Shown here piece by piece: positions 26,401-36,594 of a DNA stretch of 64,000 nucleotides (its first letter is position 1; each line of letters begins with the position of its first letter). The stretch lies in NCBI GenBank assembly GCA_022393335.1, contig JAJEKB010000525.1:16319-80318 (forward strand). Direction: 5' to 3'. This stretch comes from Macrotrachela quadricornifera. Its lineage: Eukaryota; Rotifera; Eurotatoria; Philodinida; Philodinidae. The notes under the pieces are model-generated. The model made no database searches, had not been told where the DNA came from, and was given only the letters and a program-made list of their open reading frames with translations. A program made the position numbers and the translations under genes.

Positions 26401-28372
26401 ATGATAATGAACAACGTTTAATTATTAAATCATATCCATTAAATAGTTATTATATACAATTTATATATGGTAATCAATATAAACGAAGATTAATAACACA
26501 TATATATAATTCAAAATTAAAATTTTTAACAACTATTTATTATGATAATGATGATAATTTAATTTATTTTGAACAAAATGATAAAAAATTTTTTATATTA
26601 ACTGATCAAATTGGTTCACCATTATTTATTTATGATTATAATGGTTTATTAATACAAGAAAAATTTTATGGTTTATATGGAGAAATTTTAATTGAAAAAA
26701 ATTATCAAGAAAAAATTTTCTTTCCATTTGGTTATGCTGGATTATTAATTGATGAAGATTTAAATTGTGCTTTTGAAAAATTTCATGGAAAATTATATGA
26801 TCTTAATCTTGGAAGATATTTAGTACCAAATTTTCCTTTAACATGGTTTAATAAACAAACATATTTACCAAATATTAATAATCCATTAAATGATATGAAT
26901 TTATATAAAATTAATGATGAAATTTATGATATTAATCAAAGATTTTTTCAAAATTTACATCATTATGGTAAGTTAAGAGAAAAAAATATGTGAAATGAAA
27001 AATTAATCTTAACTCGGACTATTTTCATAGTGCTAAAAGCAAATTGATAGTTTTTAAAATTATAGAATTATTTTAACAAAAAAATTGCATATCTAAAAAA
27101 CTGTAAAATCCATTTTGTTGATTCAATTCTGAAGAGAATCGGTAACGTACTTTTCGACTAAAAAATTCTTCGTTAGTCTTCCTCCCATAGCGAAAACATT
27201 ATTTTCAGTACAGCAGGCATTCTCATAGAAAATATTTGATTACAATAAGCGTAACTTTTTTATATCTATCTTACAGCAAAAAAATACATGTAATTATGTT
27301 ATTTATTATAAAACAAAGATTGTTTATTATTGAAATCAGAGATGTCCACCACGGTGTAAACTTCTCCTCGCCTTCGTCTTGGGTAAAACACTAGGTATAG
27401 TGTATATATCACTGATTCCAATGGTTAAAACAATATTTCATTTTTTCGAATCAACATTTTCAAACAAAAAACTTAGAATCCATCCTTATTTTGATCAATG
27501 AATTTTTATTAAAATACATCAAATTTTATCTCCCTCATTATTTTAAAAAACGAATTATTTAATAAGATTAAATATATGATTTTTTTGTCTTCTTAGATAT
27601 TCAAAATCAATTAAAAAGTTTAAATTATGATTTTTCAAATTTATTTAATTCATTATTATCTCCAACATATTTTAATAATGAAAATAATATAATTGAAGAA
27701 AATTTCTTAATTTATTCATCATTTATATCATATTTTAATAAATATTATTTAATATCATATCCAAATAAATTTTCTTATACAATATCTCATATACAAAATG
27801 AAAATGATTTTTGGTTAAATCATACATTATTAATAAAAAATTCTTTAAAAAAAATTGAATTTCAATCATTTACACATAATAATGAATTATTAACAAAATT
27901 TTTTAATCAATCATATTTAATTCCATATCGTAAACAAAATGATATATATTTTATACAAGATATAAAATATTTTCAACAATTAAAATCTTATCTTAATCAA
28001 CCATTATTTCATCAATTTAAAATAAATATTAAATATCAAACAATAAATAATAATTTAATTGATATTGATTTAATTATAAATAATACAACAATAATACATA
28101 TGAAATTTGGTTCAACATATAATGAAGAATATCAACGTCTTATTAATAATAATTTATTACAAATGATGACAAATATTTGGCAATATGAACGAACATATTT
28201 AATGGAAAATTTTCGTTTATATTATTTATATTCCTGGACACAAAATGAAATAGATGAATTAATAAGTAATGGTTATTTAACAAATTATACAATTATTTAT
28301 CGTTATGATCCATTGATTTATCCTGAAATAATTGATGATCCAACAAATTTTATGTTTAAAATGAAAATATGA
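11036..28372 (+). CDS. ten: Teneurin (type II transmembrane adhesion receptor)
   Basis: Coding begins at ATG 11039. The 27 exons: 11039-11189, 12432-12773, 14687-15022, 16109-16289, 16707-16778, 17168-17541, 17611-17751, 17815-18192, 18255-18449, 18503-18709, 18773-18961, 19017-19151, 19321-19414, 19467-19580, 19641-19661, 19780-19899, 19958-20487, 20536-20676, 20973-21634, 21695-22202, 22720-22877, 22931-23086, 23146-23278, 24321-24541, 24604-24909, 25296-26967, 27597-28372. Phases agree throughout; 2770 aa, the usual family size. The cytoplasmic part (1-436) has proline-rich SH3/EVH1-type motifs and an acceptor-preceded start; the membrane helix is about 437-461. Eight EGF repeats (about 628-900) are followed by the DGLIDCLDPDCC signature, a transthyretin/Ig-like and FN-plug region, NHL repeats (about 1241-1630), a YD-repeat shell with Rhs-type core (about 1631-2512) and a C-terminal ABD/Tox-GHH-like region. 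Teneurins bind latrophilins and each other in neuronal wiring; that role here is inferred from the family. Confidence 0.95.
11190..12431 (+). other. Teneurin intron 1
   Basis: Long intron bounded by GGTAAG at 11190 and a T-rich TTGCACAG acceptor ending 12431. It has a (TA)n tract at about 11389-11415 and a (TG)n tract near 12318-12332. The open frame at 11539-11814 resembles no known protein. Confidence 0.7.
11389..11415. repeat. (TA)n microsatellite
   Basis: Uninterrupted alternating T and A in teneurin intron 1. Confidence 0.95.
12774..14686 (+). other. Teneurin intron 2
   Basis: About 1.9 kb with no supported exon. GA-rich purine tracts lie at about 14093-14176. The open frames near 13574-13958 and 14193-14447 are low complexity and unsupported. 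Confidence 0.65.
15023..16108 (+). other. Teneurin intron 3 with GC-richer patch
   Basis: About 1.1 kb. It contains (GT)n at 15485-15510. A stretch at about 15325-15400 is clearly more GC-rich than its surroundings, with several CG dinucleotides, so it could be regulatory or an unannotated alternative exon. No coding signal was seen. Confidence 0.6.
15485..15510. repeat. (GT)n microsatellite
   Basis: About thirteen GT units in teneurin intron 3. Confidence 0.95.
16290..16706 (+). other. Teneurin intron 4
   Basis: Bounded by GTTAGT and a TTTTCTAG acceptor; holds an (AT)n tract at about 16401-16425. No exon visible. Confidence 0.7.
16401..16425. repeat. (AT)n microsatellite
   Basis: Uninterrupted AT repeat in teneurin intron 4. 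Confidence 0.95.
16779..17167 (+). other. Teneurin intron 5
   Basis: Intron between the 72-nt exon 5 and the exon encoding the membrane helix. T-rich before the acceptor at 17166-17167. Nothing else seen. Confidence 0.7.
19641..19661 (+). other. 21-nt teneurin microexon
   Basis: Lies between TTTCAG and GTGATT. It is phase-symmetric (2-2) and adds seven residues (R/ASAFNKR) just before the RTSVIRGQ segment that opens the transthyretin/Ig-like domain. Because it is symmetric, skipping it keeps the frame, so it could be an alternative cassette. Confidence 0.65.
20677..20972 (+). other. Teneurin intron 18 with small inverted repeat
   Basis: About 300 bp. A perfect 9-bp inverted repeat, ACTAGGTCA (20730-20738) and TGACCTAGT (20751-20759), surrounds a 12-nt spacer. 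Otherwise featureless. Confidence 0.6.
22203..22719 (+). other. Teneurin intron 20
   Basis: 517 bp between the NHL-region exon and the first YD-shell exon. No coding or repeat signal is supported; the minus-strand frame at 22261-22467 resembles nothing known. Confidence 0.65.
23279..24320 (+). other. Teneurin intron 23, enlarged
   Basis: 1042 bp, far longer than the typical 50-60 bp introns beside it. Composition is less AT-biased in the middle (about 23360-24150) than at the ends, which suggests an insertion. No clear terminal repeats were found. Confidence 0.6.
23902..24147 (-). pseudogene. Possible remnant of a transposon or retroelement protein
   Basis: An 81-codon minus-strand frame inside teneurin intron 23. 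It contains SVGDLVLL after a basic RTRKSYQ stretch, similar in shape to the VGDLVL segment that follows the integrase core in many retroelement polyproteins. The match is short, no catalytic residues are present, and both flanks are degenerate. Treat as weak. Confidence 0.2.
24910..25295 (+). other. Teneurin intron 25
   Basis: 386 bp between GTAAAT and a CTTAAG acceptor. Open frames within it are chance AT-rich reading. Confidence 0.65.
26968..27596 (+). other. Teneurin intron 26
   Basis: 629 bp separating the YD-shell/Rhs-core exon from the last exon, which encodes the toxin-like C-terminal region. No repeat or gene recognised. Confidence 0.65.
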
Positions 28373-28947
28373 AGAAAAAAACACAAAGTTTTCTTTTTGA
28401 TTTATTTTTATTTTTTTTTTCACCGGTGATTTTCGATTGAGAAGAATAAAATCAATGGAAATACATTGTTATATGTATTACGAATCTTAATGTCTGATTG
28501 TTTCTTTCTTTTCTTTTCTTTCTCTTTTTTTTTATTAAAAATTAAACGATGCTGATAGATGAAAACTTGACTCAGGGTTTGAATGTTAACTATTTATTTT
28601 TTTCCTGATTTTTCATTGTATTTAGAATTTCTTTGTACGTGTGTATGTGTGTCGTTTTGATAATTCTTCTTTCTCTTTTTCTCTTTTTTTTTTGCTTCAC
28701 TTTTGCTAATAAATAAAAATGATGGGTTATACGTAAAAAGTATATCTTACTAATATATAGATAATTTTCTTTTACCTTTATATTTTATATTAGATATGAT
28801 ATCTAAGGTTTATTCTTTTTTTTTCTTTGAAGTATTTGATGATGTTTATATGTTGTAACCACATAAGATAAAGGTTTTAATTGTATTTTATTGTGTAAAT
28901 TATATAGAAAATATTATTTGAATTTATTTACTATTATAGAATAGAAA
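28373..28947. other. Teneurin 3' UTR and short intergenic region
   Basis: An AATAAA polyadenylation hexamer lies at 28445-28450, about 75 bp after the teneurin stop. The rest is T-rich and leads to an acceptor-like CTATTATAG ending at 28939, eight bases before the next start codon. Confidence 0.6.
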
Positions 28948-30729
28948 ATGTTACCAATTGAGACGAAAATTTCCATTCCAACAGAGGTATCATCAATACA
29001 AAATACAGTACTTTCAAATAGAAATCAATTACATATGTCTTTGTCATCATCGAATATAGATAAAAATATTTCAATGAAACATTCTCATTATAGAAATATT
29101 GATCATCATAATCCTTCAGAAATGATACATGAACATAGAAATTCTTTAAATTTTAAATGGAATATAGATAATAAAATGATAGCATTTAAATATAATTCAA
29201 AATTTGATCAAAATATTGTCAATAGTAATAGCAATCTTCATCAAATTTTACCATATTCAATTTCATTAAATCCTTTATACACTTCTTTAGGATCTGACAT
29301 ATCTGCATCAACATTCAATACAGTTTTAACGCCGGAAATACCAGCAAATATACAATTGTCACAGTTTAATTCATCACTAAAGAATATACCTAATGAAAGA
29401 TCTTCGTCTAATGTCTTAACTCAGGAAATTAAATATGAAAAACTAATTCCATCATGTCCTAGTACTAATCAACAACCTATGTTGACACAATCTTATTCTT
29501 TGCCTCAGATTTTATCATCATCAATGACAACAACATCTGCTGTTCCATCAACAAAGCAAAAGCGAAGTAACAAATATATATATATATCATTCATAATTGT
29601 AATGGTAAATTATATATTGTGTCATTTAGAATATACTAGAAGAGTATATCAACCTTCTGTAGAACAAACATTATTTAAATACTCTAACACATCTTCTGAA
29701 TCAATATTTTCAAATTGCTGGTCTTCTTTACCATTACCAGTTATGATTAATACTCTTACTAGACCTAGTCAATGTCAATTTGCAATAGATTTGATAAGAA
29801 CATCAAACTTTACACCATTATCAACATCTGATTTGAGTACTACATCGTATTTTCTATTAAATACTAATGATAGTAAGCCCAACATAATAACTATTCAACA
29901 AAATTTATTACCGTACCCTACGACTAATATTCCTCAGCAACATCAAACGTCGGAGCAATGTTTATCAGACCAGAAATTTGATCATAGACTAGAAACAATT
30001 GATAATTGCTCTACAAATAATTTATTATATAATGTTCCATATTTATTCACTGTTCCTCATGGACATTATCACATTTGTCATATCAATCCAATGTCAAGAG
30101 ATATATCACCAGTAGCGTATTCATTTTCATCGAATTTGAATACGACACTCCCACCTCTATCGATGACAAACAATATGGTAAAATTGAGAAAAAAACGAGG
30201 AGATCAACAAAAATCTAAAGCTGTTCAAACACCTATAGAAGAAGTATTAATGGATGAAAATAACATTTTATCTACATCTTTAACAACGAAAACATTCATT
30301 CTGAGAAAACATCTACAGAAAACTTCAAAAATTGATAATAAGCAAATAAAAACTCTATTACAACGTATGAAAAAGAGAAATAAATTAGCTGTTTTGAAGT
30401 TTATGTTACAAAAACGAAAACAACAGCAAATAATATCCAAGAAAAAATTTTCTCAAATTAAAACTGAAAATATTGTTCCACAAATGATTCATATTAATGT
30501 TTCAAAACCAGTGAAAATAGAAAAAAAACTAGCGAATATTGTTGCATCCAATTTAAAAATTACTTTTAATACAGCACAAAAAATAGAATCGGTAACTTTA
30601 TATTATTATAAACGACATCAATCTTCAATTAATACTGAACCTCCTATTATAGTATCAAATAATACGGATAACAAGTTGAGCTTATTGATTGAAGCAGTCA
30701 AATATATTGAAATGTGTAATAATACTTGA
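28948..30729 (+). CDS. Orphan protein, probably with one 63-bp in-frame intron
   Basis: An open frame of 593 codons, not recognised. The N-terminal two-thirds is rich in Ser, Thr, Asn and Gln and probably disordered. The C-terminal part (from about 30180) is strongly basic with repeated Lys/Arg-rich helices, which could bind nucleic acid. The only hydrophobic, membrane-like stretch is encoded at 29567-29629. That stretch starts GTAAC, ends TTTAG, is 63 bp and very AT-rich, so I think it is an intron in frame; removing it leaves 572 aa and joins to KRKYTRRVYQ. The start follows an acceptor-like CTATTATAG, and an AATAAA lies at 30752-30757 just after the stop. Codon and residue bias is similar to the neighbours. 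It is probably a real lineage-restricted gene, but expression is unproven. Confidence 0.55.
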   Translation: MLPIETKISIPTEVSSIQNTVLSNRNQLHMSLSSSNIDKNISMKHSHYRNIDHHNPSEMIHEHRNSLNFKWNIDNKMIAFKYNSKFDQNIVNSNSNLHQILPYSISLNPLYTSLGSDISASTFNTVLTPEIPANIQLSQFNSSLKNIPNERSSSNVLTQEIKYEKLIPSCPSTNQQPMLTQSYSLPQILSSSMTTTSAVPSTKQKRSNKYIYISFIIVMVNYILCHLEYTRRVYQPSVEQTLFKYSNTSSESIFSNCWSSLPLPVMINTLTRPSQCQFAIDLIRTSNFTPLSTSDLSTTSYFLLNTNDSKPNIITIQQNLLPYPTTNIPQQHQTSEQCLSDQKFDHRLETIDNCSTNNLLYNVPYLFTVPHGHYHICHINPMSRDISPVAYSFSSNLNTTLPPLSMTNNMVKLRKKRGDQQKSKAVQTPIEEVLMDENNILSTSLTTKTFILRKHLQKTSKIDNKQIKTLLQRMKKRNKLAVLKFMLQKRKQQQIISKKKFSQIKTENIVPQMIHINVSKPVKIEKKLANIVASNLKITFNTAQKIESVTLYYYKRHQSSINTEPPIIVSNNTDNKLSLLIEAVKYIEMCNNT

Positions 30730-33700
30730 AAATTTATACAGAAATCAATTGAATAAAGATATAGCTTACGATTGTAGTAAGCAAATATAGTCCTGTTTTT
30801 CAACGATTAACGATTTATTAATTTCAAATTGATAAAATTCTGCATTCATCCGCATATTTTCTAAAAATTACAAATAAATATTTGTTTAGAATAATTGGTG
30901 ATTGAAATAGTTTTATCAAAATATCAATTCGAATATATTAATTACTGAATTGGCAACAAAACTTCACTTTACTCGAACAATTCGTTAGAGCATATTATTT
31001 TACTTCGTACATCAAACAAGTTTTATTCAAAAACTATGATTAGTAAGACATGTTGTTTCATAATTTTGACGTTCTCAAAATTGGCATAAGACTGATGTCA
31101 TCTATCAACATATCTTATGCATTATTTGATAAAATATTTAATAGATTTAGAAAGCAATTAGAACATTTAATATCATAAGAAAACTATAGGATATAGATGA
31201 GCTTTTAATATGAAAAAAGTCTAAATAGAGCCAGATAAATATAACTTATATATAGCTTTAATAACACCATATCAAAAGGACGTGTCTGTTTATGACATTC
31301 ATCTGCAAGAAGACAAAGTCTATAATATTTTCTGTTCTAGTTCTGATCATCATTATTATCCGATGCATAAAAAACTAGATAAAAGAAGATATTTAATCGA
31401 TGAGATAAATATATTGTAAGATTATAAATTCTAAAAAAACTGATATAAAACATGATTAATCGAAACATCCACTACTGTGTAGGATGAAAATCTGTTAGAA
31501 TTGAAATATTTACATAAGAATTTGATTTTTTGTTCGAATAGAAATTTATTTCGAACTTAACCTGATTCAATATTCAGATATATATGAACAAATAAGCATC
31601 CCTCAAAATAATATATAAATTGAAAAATTTAATACAATTCGAAATTTTTTTTAACGTTTTAGGTTTTAGAACTTCAAAATACAGAGAAGATACTTGAAAA
31701 TTTTGAAAACTTTTATATTTTCAAATAATTTACATAAACGATTTTTTTCTTCGTATAATTACTTCATTAATCGGAACGAATATATATTCTAGAAAAATAA
31801 TTTTAAATCTTTATTAATATGATATTAGTTTGATATAGATAATCACGATTTATATAAATTTTAAGATGTATAAATAATTTTGAAAACTATTTGATCAAAA
31901 TAGTATACAAAAGTTATAAATCCTATTTTGTCTGAATAAAATTAGATTATCTTCTTTCATTTTCATTATCTAGAATTTCATCTGCGTAAAACTATGTTAC
32001 AAGCTTCACCTTCTTTATTTTGTATATGGTATTTGTTATAAAAAAATCCTTTATTTGATACCAAAGATTACAATTACATTTAAAAGTGCTAATTATACTA
32101 CAGGTTTTAGTCTAAATGTCTTAAGTTCGTTATTAGGTTCTATGATAAGGTCTCTTCATCTTTCATTTTGTTACTGTAATTTTTTTATCATATTATCCAT
32201 GTTTTATGTCAATTAATACTTTGTTGCTTCTCGTCTTCCACTTTTAGTGCAATGGATTCATATTTCTTTTATAGCAGACTTCTTTTTTTTGAAAGATATC
32301 AATTTCTGTTAAGTTCATATTGTTACTTATGCGTTTTTTTTTCTTGTTAACTAGCATATAGAATAGGCTTTCATATGAAATCATGGTACAGAAAGTTTTT
32401 TTCATCAAATTATAACATAGATTAAAGCAAATTAATCTTGTTTATCAATAGATCAATATCCATTAAATGAATTATATAATCTATAAAACAATCAGAATCA
32501 AAAGAACGTCATAGTACACTCTTAGAAAATAACTTTTATCAATATTAATCTGTTCATGTAAAATCTTTCATGTCTACTTCGTTGACACTAAAATATCCGT
32601 ATTAGATCTGATAGAGTATTCATTGAATTGATGTAAATTCTGATAAGACATAATAATTATTTGAAAATCTCTATCTATATTGAAGAAACGAAGTATATTT
32701 GTTTGACATCTGTTGATGGACTTAATATTGACGACATTTTATTAATTATTGTCTTAGATTGTCTGTCATTTCAATACTATGTCAGTATTCTATTTTATAT
32801 TATTCATGTTTTTTTTTCGGACAAGATTGAGGACTACTACAACGATTTCTTCAGACATTGTTATCAAAAGAATTGATCTAGGTTCCCCATGAACCAAAAA
32901 AATTCATTATAAAAGTCTTAGACATTTCTAATCAGAAAATCAGCTTTTCTGATTTAGTGCAAATTAAATTGTATACAAATCTATTCATCAAGTTTTATAT
33001 AGTAAAACCAGTTCATAATCACTATGTGGGCGTCTACTTAAATTAATATTATAACTATGAAGTCTTTTGACATACAATCTTTTGTAACTATTACAAAATT
33101 CCATATTTTTCAAAGCTTATTTGGAAAAAAATATAAATTAATAAATAATTTTCAAATTATTCAAAAGAAAATTAAATTTTTTTTAATTTACTTAAGATAA
33201 AGTACTATTCAGTACTTTCAAATACAAGTTGAGTGCAAAAGCACATGTAATTTGTCATCTAAGTACGTTCAAGATTTAAATCTTTGACTATATATAAATG
33301 AAATTAATATGAATGTCTACTAATAGATATTTAATATTTAGAATAAGTCATTCGAAACTTATGTATTATAAAAAGAACATTAGATTATAAAGTTCAATTG
33401 AAATATATTGATAAAATTGTGTTTCTACTAAAAAAACAAGACAAAAAAATAATTACTATTTAAAGAAAGGTTAGTTTTCCTGTTGAAATCAGTCAAATAT
33501 ATTATTCATTGATTCATAGACTGTCTTTGACATATTTATTAACAAAACATATCTTTTTCGTGAATAATAATTATAAAAGATATAATATTAAAATATTCCA
33601 GAAATTGTATGTTCATTGTTTATGACAATATGACAGTCAATATTTAAAATCATGACTGTTATCAAATATTTGATAGCGTATGTCATACAAATAGATGAAT

Positions 33701-36594
33701 CATATAATGAATCCTGATATACAATTTTATCATGTTCAAATTCTCTCAAGATATTATTTGACGTACAATATTTTATTTTTCTATATTTTTTAATAACTGA
33801 TTGTTATTTGATAAATGGTTAATAAGTCAAACAGTAGAAAAAAAATATTTATTTTTGAATTCTTTATTTCTTTAATTAGATATAGAACATATTATATTTT
33901 CAATAGATTACTGACGTGTGTTTGTATATATTTGAAAAAAACTTTTGACGTCAGTTAAAAATGATAAAAAAAGAAATGTCAGATGTAATTCCTGATAGAC
34001 TGAACAAATACTAATGAGGTATTTTATATGTTAAAAGAACAACTTTATTAATAATTAAGCAGAGTAACATATCTAAAAAGAAAAGTTTATTAATTTATGT
34101 TAATTCATTGAATATAATTTAAACAAAAAAAAAATATCCATATTCTTTATTTTATACGTTAATTAGATTTAATTTTAAAATGCGTTAATTCCATTGAAAA
34201 TAATCTAAAATAGAGAATGATGAGTTTTTTTCTATTACTTAATTTTATGTACCTAAAAATTAATTAGTATGATTTTTATATTTAATTAAATCTTTTTCTT
34301 TGTCATTTAGCAATTCTTCATAAGCGTCATTTTAAGCTATTCTTGAGATGATTTTATTAATAAATTACTATTTCTATATATATAATTGAAAGAAGAAAAA
34401 TTTTATATTAAATATGTTGAATTTTTATATAGAGACTTTTAATAAATTATATACATATATATACGTTTAAATCAGTATTTTGTAAAGATGAACATAATAG
34501 TTGAACCTTGAAATGTAAATCGATTTTGCTTGTCATTCTTTCTGTTCATGCTTTTGATGATTATACCTTGAACTTTGATTCACATTATTCTCTATTCATT
34601 TGCATCGATCAATCTTTACATTTGTCAATTCGAGGTCATATAAATGGTTCAAATTCCAGGGTAAAAGATTATTGCATCATCTATAATAAATAATATCATG
34701 AACTGTTTGAGATTATGTTTAAATTATTAATAAAAACTTTTTAGAGAAAAAAAATCGATTAACGCTGTTTTTTGTATTCTTTAGAAAGAAATTTTGACAT
34801 TTTCTTTACTATGATTAATTTATTATCTTTTATAATTTAAAAGACATGAATGATAATTCATGTTATTAAAATTTCTTTGATATATATCTGAATAGAATTA
34901 TATGTTTTATTCACATATGAATAATAATATTTATTAAGAAAAGAATTTGAAAATAGTATTTAGTAAAGAGAAAAAATATTAAGGACCAAAATAATAAAAT
35001 TCATGTAGATGACAACAGTTAATTTATTATAACAAAAAATTAGATATTTAGTTGTTTTATATATGCTATATGTTTATATGTCATTATCATACATTTTACA
35101 GACAGATTATCAAATATGGTAAAAATAAAACTGTAAATTTTCTTAATAAAAAAGCAATTTTTATATAAATATTATATTTATATTATAAAATTCGCATACT
35201 AATTAATAATAAAAAGAAATATAAATTGGTATTGAATAAAAGAACATCTTGTTTATCGTATAAATATCTGGTGTGAATAAAACAAATTTATTTTTCTATA
35301 TTTATCACAATTCTCATCAAGGGCGTTTCCATTAGAGATTTAAAATGCATGTCATGACCGTAAAGTATTGACAAAAATTAATAACAAAAGTGACTGAAGG
35401 TTCAAATAACAAGATATTTTTCTTTTTTTCTTTCAAAAATAATTTAATAGAAAGAAAATATGTTAGATTAGGAAATATCTGTTCAAATTACCTTGTATAC
35501 TTTCAAATTAGTAAAACTAAAAAGAAGAATCTTGAATATTTTATTTCTTATTGTATATCTAATATGTTTCTTTTTTCATATTTATATAATAATTTCGATT
35601 GTAGACATAAATTATATTTTTATGAATGAGATTAGATAAGATAGACGAGATACAATACGATTTACTAACCGGAAGTGCTTTACCTCTTTACGCTTTCCTT
35701 TTGTGTATAAAGAGTAAGACACCAACACTCATTCGCATCACTATTATCGTCACTGTTGGCTAACGGCGACGTTTATTCTTTTCATTTATATTGCATAATA
35801 TCATCGAAGAGGCGAGAGACATTTGAGCGCATACAATATAAATGACCATATGATCGAAAACATGGTTTTGCAATCGACAGCTGCTTGTGGTTACACACCC
35901 TTCATTCATATTCATATTTAACCATACACGTAAGAATAAAAAAAAACTCAATTTATCGAATAAAATTTGATATTTTTTTTTGCTTCACATTATTGAACAG
36001 AAGAGTTTACTAAATAAATAGAACAATGATGTTATACTAATTATATTATTGTTTCGAGAAACGGAAATATTTTCTTTTCTAACGTGTCAATAATCATACA
36101 CCCACACATTTACGTAAAGCTTAAAATAGATTTAGCCGCGACTGATAAAGTCGTAAGTGGAGAAGTTCATAGAATCAAAAACAGAAAAAAAGCAAGTATA
36201 GTTTACACAATGGAATAAAATCTTCTATTCATTTTTTTTTTCGATATAATTATCTGCATAAAAATAATATCTCAAAGTAAGTTATTTAGTTGAGAGTAGC
36301 TTTTCATAATGAAAAAAATTTGGTTCTACTGTTGCTTTTCTTTCGATTTACATTCTTTCTTTCTTTCTTTCTCTCTCTCTCTCTCTCGCTCTCTCTCGCT
36401 CTCTCTTTCTCTCTTCTTCTCATTATTCACTTTCTCTACCTTTTTCGATTTTGATATCAACCTTTATTACTGCTCATACTGCTTTTCTTCACAGATTATC
36501 ATTTGTTCTAAAGAATACACCTCTATTATCATCTACATACATTTAAAAAATAAAAGATTTTATTTAATAATATATATTATTTTATTTGCTTACA
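30730..36594. other. Gene-poor AT-rich region
   Basis: About 5.9 kb. No coding exon, RNA gene or element with clear ends was found on either strand. A CT-rich simple repeat lies at about 36355-36416. Short frames such as 32661-32876, 34508-34693 and 35390-35629 have the Phe/Ile/Asn/Lys composition of chance translation. Promoter sequence of follistatin probably lies in the last few hundred bases. Confidence 0.6.
36355..36416. repeat. CT-rich microsatellite
   Basis: Runs of TTTC then (CT)n with occasional CG interruptions, just upstream of follistatin. Confidence 0.9.

Noticed and set aside
34630..34670. GGTTCAAATTCC resembling a tRNA B box
   Set aside because: No A box or cloverleaf-forming stems at the required distance upstream.
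30730..36300. Search for CRISPR-like or other regularly spaced repeats and for prokaryotic operons
   Set aside because: None found; the DNA is eukaryotic with spliceosomal introns, and this stretch shows no spaced direct repeats.
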